A stretch of DNA of 64,000 nt from an uncultured Bacteroidales bacterium (GTDB lineage: Bacteria > Bacteroidota > Bacteroidia > Bacteroidales > Paludibacteraceae), in NCBI GenBank assembly GCA_900316845.1, contig ONEG01000004.1, forward strand, positions 62,001-126,000. Reading direction: 5' to 3'. The position numbers were made by a program, and so were the translations under genes. The notes below the pieces were generated by a model. The model ran no database searches and was not told the DNA's origin. It saw nothing but the letters and a program-made list of their open reading frames with translations. Below are positions 1 through 10,500 of this stretch, one piece after another. The number at the start of each line of letters is the position of its first letter. Position 1 is the first letter of the stretch.

Positions 1-2
1 TT

Positions 3-77
3 ATCGATAAAGAATTTGAACAAATTACTCAGGCAGAGTACTATAAGAGATTAGCGCAAGGTAAAAGGAAGAAATAA
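3..77 (+). CDS. 3' end of an unidentified gene
   Basis: An open frame enters from the left edge and stops with TAA at 75-77. The 24 visible residues end in a lysine/arginine-rich tail (GKRKK). Too little remains to name a function. The gap to the next gene is 16 bases, so the two are probably co-transcribed. Confidence 0.5.
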   Translation: MDKEFEQITQAEYYKRLAQGKRKK

Positions 78-93
78 GCCTTACGAGTTTGAT

Positions 94-1428
94 ATGTTAC
101 ACCGAAACAAATTCGAAAGAATGGATTTTGATTATAGCAAAATATTGGATAATAGATCTAAAGAGTATTTTCAAGAAGCAGTAAGATGCTATGAAAATGA
201 GTGCTACCGTGCAGCGATGAGCACACTCTATTGCGTTTGCATGTGTGATCTAGTTTATAAATTGATTGATATTCGTGACGAACATGGTTTTGTTCCGGCA
301 GAGGAGATATTAAGAGAAATTAAAAACATTCAGGCAACAGATCCGCATAAAGAAGCGTGGGAAAGTCAGTTATTGGATCTCGTAAAAGAAAGAACTGCTT
401 TAACAGATGAGGTTACGTATGAAATAATATTACAAATTCGCCAATGGCGTCATTTATCTGCTCATCCTGCTATGGACGATGAAAATAAACTAGTGATACC
501 TAACAAAGAAAAAGTAGCTGGATATCTAATCGACACATATGAGCGGCTTTTAACAAAATCTCCCATATATGCTAAATCAAGAGATCTGCCAGGATTAATA
601 GCAGATGTCATTTTAGAAAGACGTGAAGAATTAAATGATGATAAGGTATTTTATGCTTTTCTCGAAAAAGAATATGCAATTAGTAAATTGGAGTCTAAAG
701 ATATTTTACGCATCTTCCAAACATTTTGGAAATTCGAACTTAAAATGGTAGATGGGCGCGAAGTAGAATTGGCGCGGGAAATAAATGCGCGATTATTAGG
801 GTATATTTATCAAACATACACAGAATTGTTGGATACGCATTTTTCTGAACCACAAAATCATCTATCCATTAGCAGAGAACTTTGGGATGAGGCACATAAA
901 TTATTTGTGGATTATCCTAAAATGTATAATTTTTTGGCCGATGAAGATAAAATCTTAATAAGAAATAAACTAAAGTATCGTACTGAATCCCATTTGCCAT
1001 TTGCATGGTACTTGAATGGAGGAGATAAGGTGGCGCATATCAATGAATTAATGAACGAAAGAAACTTTTGTTTCAATTGGTTTAGTGCACATTATGCTCA
1101 TGGATTTCGAGATTGTTACAAGCGTGATGGATTAGAGGCTTATTGCGATCAATACTTTATTACAAATTTTAAAAATGTACATGACTTTAGAGAAGCCGGT
1201 AATTACTACTATAATCTTTTGGAACTTTTTATAGATGAGTGGACCTTAGAAAATTGTATATTGTTCTTTACTATTGTAATTAATAATGATCAAATCTATA
1301 ATTATGAAAAATACGAAGACATGCTAACTACTGTAGCGAAAAGGGCATTACAACTAGTGTCAAAAGAAGAACTGTTAAAACGTATTCCATCTGAGCATGT
1401 TGAATTCATAAACCATCTTCAGATATAA
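94..1428 (+). CDS. HEPN-like domain protein, function unknown
   Basis: A 444-residue soluble protein with no signal peptide or membrane segment. The N-terminal part looks like a HEPN helical bundle: a first helix of the type seen in HEPN proteins (residues about 22-57, with A-x-x-x-L-Y) and later the motif RHLSAH at residues 119-124, which fits the R-x4-6-H active site of HEPN ribonucleases. The remaining 300 residues are helical, rich in aromatic and acidic residues, and not recognised. Met10 (position 121) is an alternative start; neither has a clear ribosome site, as is common in this phylum. HEPN nucleases often serve in toxin or antiphage systems, so an RNA-cleaving defence role is possible. 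That is inference from one motif and fold impression. Confidence 0.6.
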   Translation: MLHRNKFERMDFDYSKILDNRSKEYFQEAVRCYENECYRAAMSTLYCVCMCDLVYKLIDIRDEHGFVPAEEILREIKNIQATDPHKEAWESQLLDLVKERTALTDEVTYEIILQIRQWRHLSAHPAMDDENKLVIPNKEKVAGYLIDTYERLLTKSPIYAKSRDLPGLIADVILERREELNDDKVFYAFLEKEYAISKLESKDILRIFQTFWKFELKMVDGREVELAREINARLLGYIYQTYTELLDTHFSEPQNHLSISRELWDEAHKLFVDYPKMYNFLADEDKILIRNKLKYRTESHLPFAWYLNGGDKVAHINELMNERNFCFNWFSAHYAHGFRDCYKRDGLEAYCDQYFITNFKNVHDFREAGNYYYNLLELFIDEWTLENCILFFTIVINNDQIYNYEKYEDMLTTVAKRALQLVSKEELLKRIPSEHVEFINHLQI

Positions 1429-1453
1429 AAAATACACACCTTAATAAATAAAT

Positions 1454-1469
1454 CGCGTACTTGTACGCG
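1454..1469. promoter_or_regulatory. CGCGTAC-TT-GTACGCG palindrome upstream of G1
   Basis: Perfect 7-base arms around TT. It lies in a 32-base stretch (1453-1484) repeated without change upstream of the second giant gene (19406-19437). It is either an operator or an RNA hairpin in the leader. No TAnnTTTG box is visible between it and the start codon. Confidence 0.5.
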
Positions 1470-1505
1470 TAAAAATAGTATAAAATTAAAAACACATAAA
1501 ATACT

Positions 1506-4500
1506 ATGAAAAACTTTAACAACTTAATCACAATGACAAATGTCATGAGACACAACAGCCAGAATGCTGTCAATCCCGACGGTCAACCGACGGTCAACCG
1601 ACAGTCAAGGCTAATGTTACGCCAAGGCTACCTCAGAAATCTTGCCATGATTTTTGCCGTACTCGTGTTGAGTATGGCTAATGTTGGTTTGGCGTGGGCG
1701 GATACTGAGTTAGCAAATATAAACTTCAAATCATGGACTCCGCAAAGTATTAGTGCCGGTTCTACCGTTAATGGGTGCTATTTTAAGAGTGCTGTAACTA
1801 TATCAGCAGACAAGGGAGCCTCGTTTGGCGGAAATGCTACAACATCCTCAAACTGGGTGGCTATTCCGCTTTCCGGAATAAATGGATCTATAACAATTAC
1901 ATTGACTCATGCAAATAGTAACCCTCAATGGAAAAATTATTTTAAAGGATTGAATGCAGCTCCATCATCTTCGGATTTGTCGAGTAGCCCATCTTCTGTG
2001 GGAGACAACACACGTCCGGGGAGTAATACAACAACTTCTTCTTGGACGATAAGCACAGATAAATTGTATGGTGTTTTCTATGTCGGAAAGGGAAGTAATG
2101 GCTTGAATGATATCTATTCTATTTCTATCTCAACTCCCGATTGGACCTACTACTATCGAGGCGCAGACAACAGCTGGGGCGGAACAGAGATGACTAAGAG
2201 TTCAGCGGGATTCTATAGTTACAAATCTTCTACAACTAACAATCACCAGTTTAAGATAGCCAAGTCTACAGAAGGTTGGGATTATAATTATTCATTTGTA
2301 GATGCAGGTTACTTGGGAACGAGTATTACTACAATAGGTGATTATGGAAAAGATAATTGCTACATCTGGAGTGCCCCTGCATCGTACTACATCATTGTGT
2401 TTAGGCCTGGTAGCGTCATGAATACAACTGCAAATCCTAAAATATGTGCTTCGGCAACTTTGCCTGCGGAGAAATTTACTATATCATTCAATAATGGGGG
2501 CGGCTCTGGTTCGATGAGCAGCATATCTAATGTGTTGTACGGAAGCGAAAAAGTCACACCTGCGAATACATTTACAAAATCCGGATATCGTTTTACGGGC
2601 TGGAAGGCAAATGTGGATGTAAAAGTCGGTGGAGCAACAAAAACAGCAGGAACTCTATTGGATGACGAAGTGACCATTCAAGAGATTAAGAGTGATATCA
2701 CGCTGACCGCACAATGGGAAGTCGATGATGGATGTAATAAAATATTTGCTTTTGCGTATTCTACTGATGCTACAAATGCAGGCGTAACAAATAGTACAAG
2801 TACATTTACAGGTTTTTCAACGGGAAGCAACGATTGCAGTGGAAGTATTACGATAGACGGGAAATTATATAGTGTAACCAAAAGAGGTTCTAATAGTACT
2901 TTCTCAATAACTTTCTCTGTGCCAGCCAATAAAGTCGGTACGTTATTTGGTTTAGCAAACTCAAGTGGAACTTCTGCTCGAACACTTACTCTCAGCAATG
3001 GGGACGGTTATTCAAGAACTCAATCATCATCAGCAAGCAAAACTTCTGCAACTGCCATAACGTATACGGATATGCCTGCAGGTAGTTATACGTTATCAGC
3101 GGATAATGGTGCATCTGTGCCTCTTCTATGCTTAAAGTTATGTGCTGCAGGAGAATGTGAAGCAACGCAGCCGGGAACGATCAGCAAAGGTACTTTGAGT
3201 GGTTGTAGTTTGCGATTGACAGCAGCCGGATCTCCTGAAACTAACAACACCTGGTATTGGCAGTCGTCAGCAGACGGAACCGATAAAACAGAGAGTGGTG
3301 CGACAAAGGATGTAACCACGACAGGTACGTATTACATTCGTTCGTTCTGTTCTACCGGTAGCGGTTGCTGGAGTGATGCGCGTACGGTAACAGTTTCTGC
3401 ATCGGATTTGACTCCTGCTGCTCCAACGGCATTAGCAAAATCAAGTGTTACGGCAAAAGGTGTGAAATTGACGGTAACGGATCCAGCAAATACAAACAAC
3501 TACGATCTCTATGTTTCGACAAGCAGTACGGCTCCGACATCTGGAAGTACACCCACCTATACTATTTCTGAAAGCAAGAGCAAGACGATAACAAATCTTG
3601 TCGCTGGAACGACTTATTATGCATGGGCACGTGCTAAATGCGGCTCGAATAAAAGTACTTGGACGGCACTTGGAGATGGCGGCAATTTTACTACTTCGAC
3701 CGTAACTGTAACCCACACGCTGACGAATGTGACGAAGACCAGCGGTGCAGAAACTGCCGGTGGTAGTAACTATACGGCGGAATTTGCTGCGGTTTCGGGT
3801 TATTCAATGCCAACGCCGACAGTAACCATAGACGGCAATACAGCTACTTCCGGAACGGATTATACATGGAGTTCTGGTACATTGACAATTCCGGCGAATA
3901 AGATCAACGGTAATATTGTTATTACCCTTAATTCCGCTGCTGCGGCTCCGAGCAGTGTAGCCATTACTGGTAATTGGTTATATTTTGCTGGAGAAACAAT
4001 AGAATTAACCGCAACTCCGACAGGAGGAAATGGTCCCGTAACTTATCAATGGTACAAGGGTGGTAAAGAAAACGGCAATGCGATAGAAGGGGCAACGACT
4101 GCAACCTATACGAAAGCAACTTGCGCTTTTGATGATGCCGGTTCGTATTACTGCAAAGTGACTTGCGGAGGTAGTCAATCGACATGGGGACAAAGTGGCG
4201 ATGCCTATAATGTAAAGATACCAAGATTGTATGTTAAGACAGGTCATAATTACGACCCAGCGAAAACAGATTTCGGCAACGTAGATTTTACCCGTGCTAC
4301 GGCTTCTACGGCTACTGCATCTATAGTCTTAGGTTCCAATTGGGATTACTGCTTCAATATTGCTGATGGTTGCGGACATTACTATGGTAATGCCGGTACT
4401 ATGCAGTATAATAATTGCGGACCATGGACAACCAACGTCAATAATCAAGACTGCGGTTTGCGTACCACCAATGGTGCAACATATGTGTTCACAATAAACT

Positions 4501-7500
4501 ACTCGAATTGGGAACAACTCACCACAACAGTCACCTACCCGGTGGCCAACCAAGCAGCGGACAAGGTAATTTATTTTGACAACAACGACAGGAACTGGTC
4601 CACGCTGCATTACCGTATCGGTAGAACAGACCATACGCAGGCAACAGCCATGACCAAGGTTCACGGAACCGCTAACTTATATAAAATCACTACGGCTGAA
4701 TATAATAACTTCACAGGTTGGCATATAGCCAATAATGCCGGTTGGACGGGTGATAATAACTCTATTTATCGCACCTATACGGATGGTGATGAGTATTCTA
4801 TCACTTACGCTACGGCTCACGAAGGTGGTGCGGTGACAGACGCAGCGATTACCGTTACGCCGACGACCAGTAGAGGAATGGGAGGAGATAAAGATCTTAA
4901 CGATAACTGCGAGTTCTACAACTACGAGATTACCACCGGCATGAAGACGCAGAATGTGTCAATCACCGATTACTCGAATGGTACGATTACGGTTAATTAT
5001 ACCAACACATCGGGTTCGGCAGCTACGCTGACAAGCGGCTCTGCCGATTTGGCACACACGGTGATCTTGACCTCTATCACAGCCGTTCCGAACACAGGCT
5101 ATGACGCAGGCGCGATCACTATTAACGGAAGCGCGTATAGCGCGAACCATGTTGTAACAGGCGCAACGACCATCGCTGCTTCCTTCACGCCGCATGTATA
5201 TACGATTACTTACAAAGACCAAGGTAATGTGGCTTTCTCGGGAACGCATACAGATACACCTTCTGCACATCCGACCAGCCATACCTATAATACCGCTACA
5301 GACCTGAATAGCGCTACTAAGGCGGGTTATACCTTCGATGGTTGGTACACGACGAGTGCTTGTACAGGTGATCCTGTAACTTCTCTTGGTGCTACGGATT
5401 ACACAGCAGACATTACGTTATATGCAAAATGGACTGCTGCGGCAAGTCTGACGGCTATCAGCGCGGATGTGCAATATAATGCAGCCGATATGGCGAATAT
5501 CACATTTACTGGTAGCGACCAACACTTTACCGGACTCTCTACGAACCACCTTTTTAAAGTTTATGGTACATTAGGTTCAACCGATGCATTTGGTAAAAAT
5601 GAAACTATCGGTAATATAACGGATGATATAAGCGAAAAGAGTTTTACTTCTGCTGTCTATATTACTGCGGCTGATAATAAAACCGAGACCGCCGATCCAA
5701 CGCAAGGTGCCATAGAGTTTATTACTCCTTCTACCTCTGGTAAATTGTATCTATATCTCAACGGTACTGCCTCTACTTTGACATTGAAAAAGAAAGATAC
5801 AAGTACATCAACTTCTCTTAGTGGAGCAAAATACAAAGCAATGACCGTTGATGCCAATACCCACTATTTCATTAATGGAGCAGGTAGTGGAAACCGTGGA
5901 TTGTATGCAATCAAATATGTTTCCACGTATGGCGTAACCATCACCACGACCAATGTCACCAAGACAGACGGTGCTACAGGTGCGGGAGCTGCCATCAAAG
6001 GCAAATCCTATACCGCAACCTTTACTGCCAAAACGGGTTATACCCTGCCGAGCGATGTGACGGTAACTATTGGCGGTGTGGAGCAGACGAAAGGTACCGG
6101 TTACACATGGACGATTAGCGCCGGTACTGCCACGTTGACCGTCCCGGCAGACAAAGTGACGGGCAATATTGTTGTTTCGGTTGCGGGAGTTGCGGCGGTT
6201 ACTCATGACGTAACATTCAGTTTGACGAATGTAGCTTATTCGAGCGGAGACAATCAGGGTACAGGTGCAGCGACAGAAGGCGTTGAGTTCTCGACTATCT
6301 TTGCAGCAAGCAGCGGATATAGTCTGCCGGGAACAATCACGGTGACTATAGGCGGCGTGGAGCAAACGGCAGGAACCGGTTATACATGGGCGCAAGGTTC
6401 TGGTACATTGACTATTCAGGCAGCCTATGTAACTGACGATATCGTTGTAACTATCGTTGGAGAAGAAATGGAAGGTGATGGTTGTGACGAATTGGTTCAT
6501 ACGCAAGCTGCAACAGCTACAACGCTTTCGACTTCCGTCGGAACAGCTACTGTAAGTAACACAAGTAGTCAATCGGCCAATAGCAAGGCTATCAAATTGA
6601 ATTCCAGCGGATATGTTGAATTAAGTCCTAAAACGGGTAAGTCTTTTGCAGCGGGAGATAGTTTGATAGTTGTTATTTATAACCAAGCAACCAGTGCAAA
6701 AACAACAGGTTTCAAAATAGGATCTACTGACTATACAGCAAGTATAGCTAAGCAGAGTAATTATACATTCCGCCAGAAACTTGTAGCAGCTAACATAGTA
6801 AGCAACAAAGTTAAAATTGAGCGCAACTCATCCGACGGTTGGTTTGTATCGGCAATCATCAAGCACTGTGAGGACTTACCTTCTTGTACGACTCCGACAT
6901 TGCCGACGTTGAGTAACCAGACCGTTTGTCCGGGTAGCGATATTGCGGCATGGGATGCAACGCCGACCAACATTGCGACCATCACCGGCGCAAGCGAAGA
7001 TGTGGCTTATTCTTGGAAGAAGAAAGGAAACGATACAGAGATTGAAGATGAAGCAACACTCGACCTTGGCGCAGCCACAGAGTCAATGGCCGGTACGTAT
7101 GTTGTTACCGTAACTGTCAGCAAGACGGGATATATCTCCAAGTCGGCAAGTGCAGAAGTGGATTTGACGGTTACTCCGGCAACAGAGACTCCGAGTGTGA
7201 CCGCCAGCAGAGCGAAAGTGTACGCGACAGACGAAGTGACGTTGACGGCTACTTGTGGCTCGACAGGCGTCACATGGAACTGGTACTTATGCGCTAATTC
7301 AGATGGTACGGGCGCAGGTTCAAGTCTGGGCACAAGTGCAACCTATACTATCGCGAGTGCGCCCGCTGCGGGTACCTATTATTATAAAGCGGTGGCAACC
7401 GGTGACGGCACCCATTCCTGCGGTGCGGCAGAGTATGTATATACATTGGTTGTAAGCCCCGCTGCCGGAGGCGACTGCTTCCACTTCGTGAGCGTGATAC

Positions 7501-10500
7501 CGGAAAGCAACATCAACATCTCATCCGGCGCAAGCATAGTTACGCCTACTCATGCTACCACCCTCGAAGGCGGTACCATGAAAGTAGGTTCGCAGCAGGT
7601 GGTCATCACAGCAGGCTATGGATTGAAGATGGAAGGTACCAAGACTGTAAGCATCACTCTTGATGCGGCTCTCGAGGCAGGCAATGTGGTTATCGTGAAG
7701 GGTACTTCGGCTACTAAAGGCTACGGTATAACTATCAACGGCGTGAATTTCTATGACGCGGATAACAAGACCTTTGATGTTTCTTATACCGTTTTGGCAG
7801 ATGACGGTCTTGTTGGCCAAACGGCTCTCAACGTGACAAAATATAGCGGTAGTTCCTACCTGCAAGAGATTAAGATTACCGGTTGTGGCGCATCTTGTAC
7901 CGACCCGGAGGTGACGGCCAGTGCGGATAACACAACCGCTTGTGTGGGCACATCTGTGACCTTCACTGCCACCGGTGCGCACGCTGAGGCTGATTATCAA
8001 TGGCAGAAACTCGACGGCACATGGACGAACATCAGCGGTGCTGATGCTTCGACTTATTACATTCCTTCGGTTGTAGCCGGCGATGCAGGTAAATACCGCG
8101 TGATCGCTTCGCACAATTGTAACCGTACGTCGAACGAAGTGACGCTGAGTGTTCCGTCGGCTCCGAACTTCGGTTCAACCGTTCCGGCTTCGGTAAGTAT
8201 CATGCAGACCCTCGCTCTCTCTATCAATACTGTAGAGGCAACGGATGCCGTTAAGTACAAATGGTACAAGAGTGCGGATCCAACATGGGATGCCGGCGAT
8301 ACAGAGATCGGAACGAACAAGGAACTCATCAAAGCATACGACGGTGAGGCTACCGGTAGTCCTTCGTACTATATCTTCTGCCGCGCACAGAACGCTTGCG
8401 GTATCGCCACTTCGACGGCTATCGCAGTGAACGTGACGGAGTATGTAGAAGAAGATTGTGCTACTAAGGGTAACGAAGACGATGCAGAGTTTGGATTTGA
8501 GAATACTGGTTGTGGTAGCGGTAATTTCCCGAATACATCCACACCATGCTGGAACACTAACAGCAAGTCTAAATATCTGACGTACACTGCTCCGGACGGC
8601 AAGTATTTTGATAAAGCCAAAGTGACGGTTGCTGTTAGTAGCGACAGTAAAGCTGCATACGGTTACTCCACGGATGGCAGTTCATATACCTATGCCAATT
8701 TAACCGGTCTAAGCAGTGCATTAGCGGAGAAGACGATAGACCTGCCGGCAAATGTTACCCATTTCCGTATCGGTCGTAACTTCGACTCGGGTTACGGAGT
8801 AACAAGCGGAACCTTCTATCTGTCTAAGATCTGCTTCGAATATACGGATGCATGTACGGCTACGACGGTAACGCCGAGCACGACCAGTAAGACTTATGTG
8901 ATGGACGGTAGTTCGTTTACGAAACCGACGTTCACTGTAAAACATGGAGGAACGGCATTTGACCCGCAACCGACGCTGTCTTACAGCTCCTCGAACGAGG
9001 ATATCGCTTCGGTGGACGACGATGGTACCGTTACTTTCAACGGCGAAGCCGGAACAGTAACCATCACCGCTGCTTATGCAGGCAATGCGACCTATTGTGC
9101 TTCGGAAGGCAGTTACACCATCACTGTCACCTGTCCGGGCGGCGCACCGAAAGTGGTAGCCGATGGCTCTGTAGATATGAGCGGTTGCAACAGTTCTGTA
9201 ACGCTGCATGCGAAGAAGCAAGACGGTACTGCTTTTGATGACGGTACTTACCAATGGTTCCGCAACGGCGAGGAGATAGACGGCGAAACAAGCAGTTCCT
9301 ATACTGCAACGCAAGCCGGTACCTATACCGTAGCGCGTACGAATACCAGCGATTGTACCACGCCTTCTACCAACAGTGCGATAGTCACCAGTGAGACGAC
9401 CGAACCGGAGGTAGAACGCCTCGTTCCGTTCCAGTACTACCATGTCAATAAGACCTACAGCGACCAGATGAAAATGCGTCACCTCTTTGCTGTTAAGAAC
9501 AGTGGTACGCTGGATGGCAAGCACTTTAAGATGTACGTCTCGCGTAACGGCGGTGCAGCAACCGATGTGACGAGTTCTGACGCATTGGTAGTATGGCCGA
9601 ACAGAGACGGACACGTGGATACCGTCATGGTGAATCTCAACAAACTGAGCGACAAGTACAGCGAGAACGACGAGTTGGTATTCACCTGCAAGGCTATCGA
9701 CTGCGAGAGTCATGTTAGCGAGACATACAAGAGCACCATCCAGATGCATGTCATCGGCGCAACACCGACCTTGGCGCTCATCTGCTCGGGTTCGAACAAG
9801 GCATCCGGAACGCGTAAGACAAGCGAACTGACGGTTGGTGGCGACTTCCTCACGGGATATAACGTAGCCGACCTGTGCCAGCAGACGGGTAATACATCGT
9901 TTGACGCCAACACCGAGTGGGGACTCTATACGCGCCTGAAAGAGAACTATATCGTTACGCCGGTGAACGGCTATGCGGTCTTCAACAAACTGAATTACGA
10001 GCCGTTCGATATTCTGCTCTTGACCGACTATCCGAAGGCATCGAAGAGTGATGCCGCCGCTGCTGTGCTGGACGACATGGCAGACCTCTGCGACTACCGT
10101 CCGATGCTGTCGTTCAAGGCGCACATGGTAGCCAAGACCCCGTCTAAATGGGCGGCCAAGGGCTTCACCACCTCTCCTGTCGTGCCGAAGAACACCCGCA
10201 CGAGGCTGAATATCGTCTGCTATGCGCACCCGATGTTCGCTGATATGAAGACGGCGGCAACGCATATCCAGAATGATTATGACGATCCCTCGCAGATTGT
10301 CTATACGATGCTGACGGGCGCAGGCTATGAGGGCAGCAAGGGCTTGCAGGGCTTCGAACTCGAAGCAGCGGAGAACTTCGTCACCATCGGTCTGGTGCAC
10401 TATAACGCTACGCCGGAAGACGCCACGCCGAGCGCGGGTCTGGTAACCTGGACTCCGGGATCGGGAGACCGTATGTTGGTAACCGCCGTGGAGCGTCAGA

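Noticed and set aside
1576..1608. CRISPR array
   Set aside because: Units are contiguous 11-base repeats without spacers, inside a coding region; no cas genes are seen. The same applies to the octamer and CTAG arrays, whose period is far too short.
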